5,271 bases of DNA, taken from positions 1 through 5,271 of the forward strand of contig JAHRAM010000210.1 of NCBI GenBank assembly GCA_020027305.1, read 5' to 3'. Shown here one piece after another: positions 1 through 5,271 of the stretch (positions within the stretch are counted from its first letter, which is position 1; every line of letters starts with the position of its first letter). The translations under genes were made by a program, and so were the position numbers. Under the pieces are notes generated by a model. That model worked only from the letters and a program-made list of their open reading frames with translations. It had not been told where the DNA came from and made no database searches. Origin of the DNA: Acidimicrobiia bacterium. Its GTDB lineage: Bacteria > Actinomycetota > Acidimicrobiia > Acidimicrobiales > Hopanoidiivorantaceae.

Positions 1-70
1 GATATCGCTACCTGAAACAATTTAGCCCATTATCTATTTTTTATTTGGTTGCGGAATTTATATTTAGGTG

Positions 71-76
71 TAATTT
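71..76 (+). promoter_or_regulatory. Probable -10 box (TAATTT) of a leaderless promoter for the first gene
   Basis: TAATTT fits the actinobacterial -10 consensus TANNNT and ends exactly 6 bases before the ATG at 83, so transcription would be expected to start at or next to the A of the start codon. A weak -35 candidate, TTGCGG at 49-54, lies 16 bases upstream. A competing reading is that AGGTG at 66-70 acts as a Shine-Dalgarno, although its 12-base spacing to the ATG is long. The rest of 1-82 is AT-rich and I see no gene in it. Confidence 0.45.
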
Positions 77-82
77 ATATTT

Positions 83-652
83 ATGCCTATTCGCCAGCCA
101 AAAAATACAAGAGCCATCGTAGTTGGAGTTGTCGGGCTTCTGGTCGGCATCAGCGTGGTGATTGTCTTTATTGTTTTGGGGCAGCGGGGCGACATCACCA
201 TCAACGTTGAGGAAGGCGATTTAAATGTGGGAAAGATTAAGGTGCTGGAAAATCAGCTAGCAAGTGGCAGCCCTGTACTTATTGAAAATCGAAATAATAG
301 TGCGGGGTCAGTTTATATTTCAAAAGATGAATTTGGAGAATGGGTGGCGTTCAGCCAGCAAGTGAATGTTTGTAATGGGTCGGTAGTTTGGCCTAAGGGT
401 GGTGTGCGGTTTGAATATGTTGGAGCAACTGATGACCCATGTGCTTCAGCTTTGGCTGACGACACATTAATCTTTGGAATGGATGGATGCCTGCTTCCGC
501 CAGTGCCAGTTGAGGATCATTCTGTAGGGCTAACGCACTATCCAACCCGAATTGAAAAAGATGGTTCGTCAGAGGTTTTATTGGTGGAGTTAAAAAGCTC
601 AACGACTGGGTTTTGCTTTGAGCAGTTTTTAAAACAAACGGGAGAACAATAA
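83..652 (+). CDS. Membrane-anchored protein of unknown function with a Cys-containing extracytoplasmic domain
   Basis: I do not recognise this 189-residue protein as a named family. It has a short basic N-terminus (R4, K7, R10) and one strongly hydrophobic helix at about residues 11-32. This is followed by QRGD and a hydrophilic domain with no further membrane segment. The positive-inside pattern predicts an N-in anchor with the C-terminal domain outside. That domain holds four cysteines (C97, C120, C136, C178), which could form disulfides there. No lipobox is visible. The layout of the domain (GEWVAF near 85-90, a Cys in the following strand, then a G-C-x-L-P-P-x-P segment near 135-141 and a GLTHYPT-like strand) loosely recalls a Rieske fold, but the paired Cys-x-His and Cys-x-x-His ligands are missing. 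That similarity is inference only. The ATG is supported by the promoter spacing and because the hydrophobic helix follows directly. The gene ends 41 bases before mce, with no evident functional link. Confidence 0.75.
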   Translation: MPIRQPKNTRAIVVGVVGLLVGISVVIVFIVLGQRGDITINVEEGDLNVGKIKVLENQLASGSPVLIENRNNSAGSVYISKDEFGEWVAFSQQVNVCNGSVVWPKGGVRFEYVGATDDPCASALADDTLIFGMDGCLLPPVPVEDHSVGLTHYPTRIEKDGSSEVLLVELKSSTTGFCFEQFLKQTGEQ

Positions 653-681
653 GGGCAATGGCAACAAAGAGCAAAATCCCC

Positions 682-687
682 TAAACT
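682..687 (+). promoter_or_regulatory. Probable -10 box (TAAACT) of a leaderless promoter for mce
   Basis: TAAACT matches TANNNT and is followed by AAAAAT and then the ATG at 694, the same 6-base spacing seen before the first gene and before the epoxide hydrolase. No Shine-Dalgarno is visible upstream of this ATG, which favours a leaderless message. There is no convincing -35; TGGCAA at 659-664 is the best candidate at 17-base spacing. Confidence 0.5.
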
Positions 688-693
688 AAAAAT

Positions 694-1095
694 ATGCTTC
701 TAACTGAAATCGACCACATCGCCATTGCCGTAAACGACCTTGCTTCCGCCGTAGATTATTATGAACGAGCTTTTGGCGCAGAAGTTCATCACCGAGAAAT
801 CGTTGAGCGAGACGGAGTGGAAGAGGCGTTGCTGAAGGTGGCAGATTCTTATATTCAACTCACAGCTGCCACAAGAGATGACTCCCCCATTGCTAAATTT
901 CTTGAAAAACGGGGTGAGGGATTACACCATGTCGGCTATCGGGTTGATGATTGCCAAGCTGCCCTTGATGCAATGATTGCTGCTGGGGCCACCCCCATAG
1001 ATAAGGCGCCTCGCCCAGGATCGAGGGGAACAACTGTGGCATTCATCCATCCCAAAGGGTCGCTTGGAACTCTCATTGAATTAGTGGAAGAATAG
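694..1095 (+). CDS. mce: Methylmalonyl-CoA epimerase
   Basis: This 133-residue protein interconverts (S)- and (R)-methylmalonyl-CoA in the cytoplasm, linking propionyl-CoA carboxylase to methylmalonyl-CoA mutase. It is a full-length member of the vicinal-oxygen-chelate (glyoxalase/dioxygenase) superfamily with two beta-alpha-beta-beta-beta modules. The expected metal ligands can be placed by motif: H8 in IDHIAIAV, Q55 in YIQLTAA, H79 in GLHHVGY and E129 in TLIELVEE. A second acidic residue, E43 or E44 in GVEEALL, lies where the family's other catalytic glutamate is found. The RDDSPIAKFLEKRGEG stretch and the PRPGSRGT loop are characteristic of this epimerase rather than of glyoxalase I. The start is the first ATG after the -10 box. 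The stop codon is in frame with the next gene, 42 bases downstream, suggesting co-transcription. The carboxylase subunits of the same pathway lie about 2.3 kb downstream. Confidence 0.93.
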   Translation: MLLTEIDHIAIAVNDLASAVDYYERAFGAEVHHREIVERDGVEEALLKVADSYIQLTAATRDDSPIAKFLEKRGEGLHHVGYRVDDCQAALDAMIAAGATPIDKAPRPGSRGTTVAFIHPKGSLGTLIELVEE

Positions 1096-1125
1096 CCAGC
1101 AAACAAAATAACCAAGTCGCCAAAA

Positions 1126-1131
1126 GAGAGG
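1126..1131 (+). promoter_or_regulatory. Shine-Dalgarno GAGAGG that fixes a TTG start
   Basis: GAGAGG sits 6 bases before the TTG at 1138. The in-frame codons between the mce stop (1093-1095) and this TTG include no ATG or GTG, so the TTG with this ribosome site is the only plausible start for the exonuclease. Confidence 0.7.
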
Positions 1132-1137
1132 CAGAAG

Positions 1138-2085
1138 TTGAGCCATGTAACCGTCCATCTAGTTGACGGAACTTATGAACTTTTTCGCCACTATTTTGCC
1201 GTGCCATCTAAAATTCATAAAGGGCAAGAGGTGGCTGCCGTCAGAGGCACACTCAGGTCGCTAGTTGCACTTATGGTTGACCCGCCTTTTGGGTCTGCCC
1301 CTGCCACCCACATCGGCATAGCCACCGACAGCAAAGTGGAATCGTTTAGAAACGAACTTTATGAGGGCTATAAAGATGGTTCTGGGATTGAAAAAGATTT
1401 ACTCTCTCAGTTTCCGCTGTTAGATGAAGGATTGCAGCTGGCTGGCTTTCAGCTCTGGGCAGAAAAAAAATATGAAGCAGATGACGCTCTTGCTTCTGCT
1501 GCCAAAAAGTTCGCCAAATCAAAGCGGGTGGGGCAAGTCGTTATCTACACAGCCGACAAAGACTTAACCCAGTGCATTACAAAAGATGGGAAGGTTAGCC
1601 AGTTTGACCGAGTGCGTGAAAAGCATTACCGATATAAAGATGTGGTTGAGAAATTTGGGGTTCCGCCAGAATCAATACCTGACTATCTGGCACTTGTGGG
1701 CGATAGTGCCGATGGAATCCCTGGCCTTTCAGGGTTTGGAGCAAAGACAGCAGCCACACTGCTTCAAAAATATAAGTTCATAGAAAAAATCCCCAAAGAA
1801 GTTGGCCTGTGGGATGTCGCACTTAGGGGCGCCGACAAACTAGCAAAAACTTTTTGCGAATGCCGAGACGACGCCCTGCTTTACAAAAAACTCACAACCC
1901 TAGTTTCTAACGCCGAGATTGGAACCCTAGATGAGCTCAAATGGAGAGGCCCAAAACTCAACACTATGTCAGGCGCAAAATCGGGCTCTCAATCAAACAC
2001 TGATTCAAATGCCAAATCAGAATTCGAAAAATTCTGTTCCACAATCGCTGCCCCCGACATCTACGAAAAACTCAGCGGGTTTTAA
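1138..2085 (+). CDS. Stand-alone 5'-3' exonuclease (PolA N-terminal / FEN-like family), TTG start
   Basis: This 315-residue protein is homologous to the 5'-nuclease domain of DNA polymerase I, without a polymerase domain. Such proteins remove RNA primers and cleave 5' flaps in replication and repair, and actinobacteria commonly carry one besides PolA. The acidic metal-binding set is visible in order: D10 in LVDGTYELF, D64 in ATDSK followed by the FRNELYEGYKD helical arch segment, E113/D115/D116 in YEADDA, D140 and D142 in TADKDL, and D189 and D192 in VGDSADGIPG. A helix-hairpin-helix motif follows (GLSGFGAKTAATLL). All key residues are present, so it should be active. Residues about 278-294 form a Ser/Asn/Lys-rich low-complexity linker before a short C-terminal segment, which looks lineage-specific. 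Translation starts at TTG because the reading frame is otherwise closed by the mce stop. It is probably the second gene of an mce operon. A run of eight A residues at 1463-1470 lies inside the gene. Confidence 0.9.
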   Translation: MSHVTVHLVDGTYELFRHYFAVPSKIHKGQEVAAVRGTLRSLVALMVDPPFGSAPATHIGIATDSKVESFRNELYEGYKDGSGIEKDLLSQFPLLDEGLQLAGFQLWAEKKYEADDALASAAKKFAKSKRVGQVVIYTADKDLTQCITKDGKVSQFDRVREKHYRYKDVVEKFGVPPESIPDYLALVGDSADGIPGLSGFGAKTAATLLQKYKFIEKIPKEVGLWDVALRGADKLAKTFCECRDDALLYKKLTTLVSNAEIGTLDELKWRGPKLNTMSGAKSGSQSNTDSNAKSEFEKFCSTIAAPDIYEKLSGF

Positions 2086-2116
2086 ATCATAAATTTTAAT
2101 TTCACACACAACCTAT

Positions 2117-2122
2117 TAAATT
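2117..2122 (+). promoter_or_regulatory. Probable -10 box (TAAATT) of a leaderless promoter for the epoxide hydrolase
   Basis: TAAATT is followed by AAAAAT and the ATG at 2129. The 15 bases at 2117-2131 differ from those at 682-696 before mce at one position only (T for C). No Shine-Dalgarno is visible. The 43-base gap also contains a small AT palindrome (AAATT-TT-AATTT, 2091-2102). I see no clear -35 element. Confidence 0.5.
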
Positions 2123-2128
2123 AAAAAT

Positions 2129-3274
2129 ATGTCTGAAGCGAAACCATTTAAGATTGCGGTTACCAATGAAGTGCTTGACGATTTGAAGCAGAGGCTGGGG
2201 AATGCTCGCTGGCCTGAGTCGGTGAAAAATACTGGTTGGGATTTGGGAATTCCCGTTGACTACATGAAAGAGGTTTGTGATTATTGGCAAAATGACTACG
2301 ACTGGCGAAAACGAGAAGAGCTACTAAACCGCTTTGACCAGTTCACGATGGAGATTGACGGGCTAAATATCCACTTCATACACGCCCGCTCTAAGCACGA
2401 AAACGCCCTCCCTATCATTATCACTCACGGCTGGCCTGGCAGCGTTGTGGAATTCCAAAAAATCATTGAGCCGCTCATCGACCCTGAAGCCCATGGTGGA
2501 AGCAGTGAAGATGCCTTCCATGTGATTTGCCCATCGCTTCCTGGCTATGGCTTTTCTGAAATCCCCCTAGAGCTGGGCTGGAGCACTGAAAAGATTGGGC
2601 ATGCTTGGGTAAAGCTGGCTTCCAATTTGGGATACGACAAATATCTAGCACAAGGGGGCGACTGGGGGGCAATGGTCACAACTCGAATCGGGCAATTTGA
2701 TGAAGAGCATTGTATGGGAATCCATCTAAACATGCCGATTGCTGGCCCCGACCCTGAAACGATGGATAGCCTGACACCTGAAGAGCAAGCCTCTCTAGAA
2801 TCGCTTGCCCACTATGACCGCTGGGATTCAGGATATTCCAAACAACAATCCTCTCGCCCACAAACTTTGGCCTACGGGCTGACTGACTCTCCCGCTGGGC
2901 AAGCTGCTTGGATTATTGAAAAATTCTGGGCATGGACAGATTGTGACGGCCACCCTGAAAATGTTTTGACCCGAGATGAGTTGCTAGACAATGTAATGCT
3001 CTATTGGTGCACTGCCACAGCAGGCTCTTCTGGCCGCCTATATTATGAGAGCTTTCACCAAGAGGCTGAAAATGCGGGCATTGAAGTGAACATCCCCACT
3101 GGGTGCTGCATTTATCCAAAAGAAATCATCCGTGCCTCTAGACGTTGGGCTGAAAAGCGATACAAGAACATCATCCACTGGACCGACCAAGACAAGGGCG
3201 GACACTTTGCTGCCTTTGAGCAACCCGAGCTATATGTGGAAGACGTGCGAAAGTTCGCAAAGAACTTCCGCTAA
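2129..3274 (+). CDS. Epoxide hydrolase, microsomal type (EHN domain plus alpha/beta-hydrolase)
   Basis: This 381-residue enzyme should hydrolyse an epoxide to a vicinal diol through a covalent aspartyl ester; the substrate cannot be told from sequence. The N-terminal part, to about residue 95, is the EHN domain, with motifs such as LKQRLGNARWPES and DYWQNDYDWRKREELLN. The alpha/beta-hydrolase core follows. HGWPGS (100-105) forms the oxyanion-hole loop, GGDWG holds the nucleophile D178, YPKEI offers E332 as the charge-relay acid (comparable to the Glu of mammalian microsomal enzymes), and GGHFAAFEQPE holds the general base H359. Y305 in RLYYE matches one of the lid tyrosines that activate the epoxide oxygen. 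PSLPGYGFS and TDSPAGQAAWIIEKF are also family signatures. No signal peptide or membrane anchor is present, so it is probably cytoplasmic, unlike the mammalian enzyme. Length and catalytic set are complete. It appears to have its own promoter, and its neighbours give no clue to the substrate. Confidence 0.92.
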   Translation: MSEAKPFKIAVTNEVLDDLKQRLGNARWPESVKNTGWDLGIPVDYMKEVCDYWQNDYDWRKREELLNRFDQFTMEIDGLNIHFIHARSKHENALPIIITHGWPGSVVEFQKIIEPLIDPEAHGGSSEDAFHVICPSLPGYGFSEIPLELGWSTEKIGHAWVKLASNLGYDKYLAQGGDWGAMVTTRIGQFDEEHCMGIHLNMPIAGPDPETMDSLTPEEQASLESLAHYDRWDSGYSKQQSSRPQTLAYGLTDSPAGQAAWIIEKFWAWTDCDGHPENVLTRDELLDNVMLYWCTATAGSSGRLYYESFHQEAENAGIEVNIPTGCCIYPKEIIRASRRWAEKRYKNIIHWTDQDKGGHFAAFEQPELYVEDVRKFAKNFR

Positions 3275-3385
3275 AAAATCTTGTGGGCTTCATAAAACAC
3301 CTCGACAAAAAATATCTGGCAAATTAAATATTTGAGGGGGAAAGAACAAAACTTCAACCATTCCCCTAATTATCTAATAGGTCTG

Positions 3386-3391
3386 TAAAAT
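3386..3391 (+). promoter_or_regulatory. Possible -10 box (TAAAAT) upstream of the carboxylase gene
   Basis: In the 164-base gap 3275-3438, TAAAAT is the best TANNNT match at a useful distance. Transcription from about 3398 would give a leader of roughly 40 bases before the ATG at 3439. No TANNNT box lies 6 bases before that ATG, so unlike three other genes here this one does not look leaderless. Its ribosome site is weak (AAAGAA at 3424-3429). Upstream, GGGGAA at 3337-3342 could pair with TTCCCC at 3361-3366 across an 18-base loop, without a T-run, so I do not call a terminator. Confidence 0.3.
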
Positions 3392-3438
3392 TAGAATGCA
3401 AGAAAAAGAGAGCAAAAACTTCCAAAGAACAGAAAATA

Positions 3439-5136
3439 ATGGCAAAAAAGACGGCATCTAAAACTCCTGCCAAAAAAAGTACTACAAAACCTAAAGCTAC
3501 TTCTTCTAAAGGTGCTTCAGCGAGTAAAACAAAAGGTGGCACAAAAAACGTTGCTAAGCCAAAACCTCAAGTGGCAAATAATGACACCAAAGGAATGGCA
3601 AGCGGCCTGAAAGATTTAGAGAGCCGTCAAAAAGAGGCGTTAGCAGCTGGCCCCGAAAGAGCAATTGACCGCCAGTATGAAAAGGGCAAGATGCTGGCAC
3701 GGGAGCGAATCGACTACCTGCTAGATGAGGGCTCATTTCACGAAATCGATATGTTGGCTCGCCACAGGGCAAGTGAAAGCGGGCTGACCGAACGCCCTTA
3801 TACTGATGGCGTAATCACGGGATGGGGAACCGTGGATGGGAAAAAGATTTTCTTATTCGCGCAAGATTTCACTGTGTTTGGTGGAGCTCTGGGCGAAGTC
3901 TTTGCTGAAAAGATTCACAAGGTTATGGATTTAGCGCTGTCGGTGGGAGTTCCATTTGTGGGGCTAAACGATGGAGCAGGCGCGCGCATCCAAGAAGGCG
4001 TGGTGAGTCTAGATTCGTATGGCGGAATATTTTTTAGAAATGTCAAATCCTCGGGCATTATCCCCCAGATTTCTGTCATCTTGGGGCCGTGTGCTGGCGG
4101 AGCGGTTTATAGCCCAGCTATGACCGACTTCATTTTTATGGTGCGTGAGAAATCTCATATGTTCATCACTGGCCCAGATGTGGTGAAAACCGTCACGGGC
4201 GAAGACATTTCGCTTGAAGATTTGGGGGGCGCAAAGAGCCACTCCTCTAAATCGGGTGTGGCAACTTTCGTGGGCGACAGCGAGCAAGAAGTTCTAGACG
4301 AAGTGAAATATCTGCTCAGCTATCTACCCGCGAACAATGTGGAACAAGCCCCCTACTTCCCCCCGACTGACGACCCAAACAGGCTTTGCTCAGAACTTAC
4401 TGCTCTCATGCCAGATAGCCCAAATGTGCCTTATGATATGAAAGAGGTCATTTCATCCATCGTAGATGACGGCGAGCTTATGGAATATTTCCCAAGTTGG
4501 GGGCAAAACATCATTTGCGGGTTCGCTCGCCTAAACGGACACACGGTCGGTGTGGTTGGAAATCAACCCGCCGTGCTGGCAGGGGTGCTTGACATTGAAT
4601 GCTCCTCAAAGGCTGCACGATTTGTGCGAACTTGTGATGCCTTCAACATTCCGCTCCTTACCCTAGTAGATGTGCCTGGCTTTTTGCCTGGGGTTGACCA
4701 AGAACACGGCGGAATAATTCGCCACGGAGCAAAACTGCTTTACGCCTATTGTGAAGCTACCGTGCCTCGCATTCAAGTCATCACGCGGAAAGCTTATGGC
4801 GGGGCCTATGTGGTTATGGATTCAAAATCAATCGGGTCTGACCTGTGCTTTGCTTGGCCGACAGCTGAGATTGCAGTGATGGGGCCACAGGGCGCAGTTG
4901 AAATTATCCATCGCCGTGAGTTAAGTGAAGCAGACGACCCAGATGCCAAACGCCAAGAACTGCTTGACAACTATATTGAGCGATTTTCTAACCCATACAT
5001 TGCTGCCGAACGTGGCTATATTGATGATGTCATCGACCCCGCCGATACAAGAAAGAAAGTCATTGCTGGGTTTGAAATCTTACGTTCCAAAAAAGAGGAG
5101 CTTCGCCCGAGAAAGCATGGTTCCATTCCGCTCTAA
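3439..5136 (+). CDS. pccB: Propionyl-CoA/acyl-CoA carboxylase beta subunit (carboxyltransferase) with a lysine-rich N-terminal tail
   Basis: This 565-residue subunit transfers CO2 from carboxybiotin on the alpha subunit to an acyl-CoA, giving (S)-methylmalonyl-CoA from propionyl-CoA. Both crotonase-like halves are complete. DGAGARIQEGV and GPCAGGAVYSPA (G220-G221) supply the first oxyanion hole; KAYGGAY (G455-A456) supplies the second; LVDVPGFLPG and AWPTAEIAVMGPQGAVEI are family hallmarks, and the C-terminus has the usual RKHGSIPL. Residues 1-51 are unusual: 14 lysines and many Ala, Ser, Thr and Pro, with a single acidic residue (D49), like a histone H1 or HupB tail. The normal domain begins around KDLESRQKEAL (58-68). 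The protein is about 35 residues longer than the roughly 530 typical of actinobacterial PccB. The first ATG is chosen because the open, coherent tail begins there; ATG at 3595 (M53) is the alternative, but its AAAGGA lies only one base away. Val458 replaces the Asp usual for PccB. An epsilon-like gene starts 5 bases after the stop. Confidence 0.93.
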   Translation: MAKKTASKTPAKKSTTKPKATSSKGASASKTKGGTKNVAKPKPQVANNDTKGMASGLKDLESRQKEALAAGPERAIDRQYEKGKMLARERIDYLLDEGSFHEIDMLARHRASESGLTERPYTDGVITGWGTVDGKKIFLFAQDFTVFGGALGEVFAEKIHKVMDLALSVGVPFVGLNDGAGARIQEGVVSLDSYGGIFFRNVKSSGIIPQISVILGPCAGGAVYSPAMTDFIFMVREKSHMFITGPDVVKTVTGEDISLEDLGGAKSHSSKSGVATFVGDSEQEVLDEVKYLLSYLPANNVEQAPYFPPTDDPNRLCSELTALMPDSPNVPYDMKEVISSIVDDGELMEYFPSWGQNIICGFARLNGHTVGVVGNQPAVLAGVLDIECSSKAARFVRTCDAFNIPLLTLVDVPGFLPGVDQEHGGIIRHGAKLLYAYCEATVPRIQVITRKAYGGAYVVMDSKSIGSDLCFAWPTAEIAVMGPQGAVEIIHRRELSEADDPDAKRQELLDNYIERFSNPYIAAERGYIDDVIDPADTRKKVIAGFEILRSKKEELRPRKHGSIPL

Positions 5137-5141
5137 GCCCA

Positions 5142-5271
5142 ATGGAATCCAATATTGAAATCACGCCTGTCAAAAGCACTTTGACCCCCTCAGAAGATGA
5201 GTTGGCAGCCATCGTGGCAGCAGTTCGCCAACTTGCTCAGCTAAGAAGTGCTGACTCTTTGGAAAGTTCTT
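5142..5271 (+). CDS. Probable acyl-CoA carboxylase epsilon subunit, 5' part only
   Basis: An open frame of 43 codons runs from ATG at 5142 to the window edge without a stop. The peptide contains TPSEDELAAIVAAVRQL, resembling the conserved P-x-x-E-E-L-A-A-L-x-A-V-L helix of the small epsilon subunits that stabilise the alpha-beta assembly of actinobacterial acyl-CoA carboxylases. Its position supports this, since epsilon genes usually follow the beta gene directly. It starts 5 bases after the carboxylase stop with no Shine-Dalgarno of its own, so it is probably translated by coupling to the upstream gene. Only the N-terminal half or so can be seen, so the identification rests on one short motif plus context. 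Confidence 0.7.
   Translation, partial: MESNIEITPVKSTLTPSEDELAAIVAAVRQLAQLRSADSLESS

Noticed and set aside
1..82. A plus-strand reading frame open from the left edge (frame 3) as the end of an upstream gene
   Set aside because: It runs past the first gene's start and into its coding region before stopping, has no recognisable protein character, and the stretch is AT-rich promoter-like DNA. The other two forward frames stop within the first 31 bases.
393..674. A 93-codon minus-strand ORF opposite the first gene
   Set aside because: It overlaps a plus-strand gene with coherent topology, has no recognisable motif, and no promoter or ribosome site fits it. The other minus-strand ORFs opposite the epoxide hydrolase and carboxylase are shadows for the same reason.
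2091..2102. AT palindrome AAATT-TT-AATTT between the exonuclease and epoxide hydrolase genes as an operator
   Set aside because: A pure AT palindrome in AT-rich intergenic DNA is expected by chance, and no second copy is seen.
3337..3366. GGGGAA...TTCCCC inverted repeat as a rho-independent terminator after the epoxide hydrolase
   Set aside because: The stem is only 6 bp, the loop is 18 bases, and no T-run follows.
3396..3461. A 21-codon ORF (ATG at 3396, stop overlapping the carboxylase start in another frame) as a leader peptide
   Set aside because: The possible -10 box ends only 4 bases before its ATG, too close for a leaderless start, it has no ribosome site, and its Lys/Glu/Asn composition is what A-rich leader DNA gives by chance.

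Overview
The window carries six plus-strand protein genes. Five are complete, and the sixth runs off the right edge. Gaps between genes are short and no gene lies on the minus strand. The pairing of an acyl-CoA carboxylase beta subunit with a small epsilon-like subunit, a stand-alone 5'-3' exonuclease, and TANNNT boxes set a fixed distance before ATG codons all point to an actinobacterium. Base composition by eye is in the mid-40s % GC, low for that phylum. This would suit a planktonic, streamlined lineage (for example Acidimicrobiia or a similar aquatic group), but that placement is inference.

Layout from left to right: an AT-rich promoter region (1-82); a single-pass membrane-anchored protein of unknown function (83-652); methylmalonyl-CoA epimerase mce (694-1095); a polA-type 5'-3' exonuclease starting at TTG (1138-2085); an EHN-type epoxide hydrolase (2129-3274); a 164-base intergenic region with a probable promoter; a propionyl-CoA/acyl-CoA carboxylase beta subunit with an unusual lysine-rich N-terminal tail (3439-5136); and the start of a probable carboxylase epsilon subunit (5142 to the edge).

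The metabolic theme is propionyl-CoA use. The carboxylase (beta and epsilon subunits here, biotinylated alpha subunit not in the window) would make (S)-methylmalonyl-CoA, and Mce converts it to the (R) isomer for methylmalonyl-CoA mutase, which is also not in the window. The exonuclease and epoxide hydrolase between them have no obvious role in that pathway.

The points most worth a second look are: (1) the histone-tail-like Lys/Ala/Ser/Thr extension of about 50 residues on the carboxylase; (2) a valine at the carboxylase position known to set acyl-CoA specificity; (3) three genes with the same TANNNT-6 nt-ATG arrangement, suggesting leaderless mRNAs, while the gene inside the probable mce operon instead has a Shine-Dalgarno and a TTG start; and (4) the first protein, which may be a cofactor-less Rieske-like ectodomain. 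I see no CRISPR array, RNA gene, mobile element or clear novel defence system.
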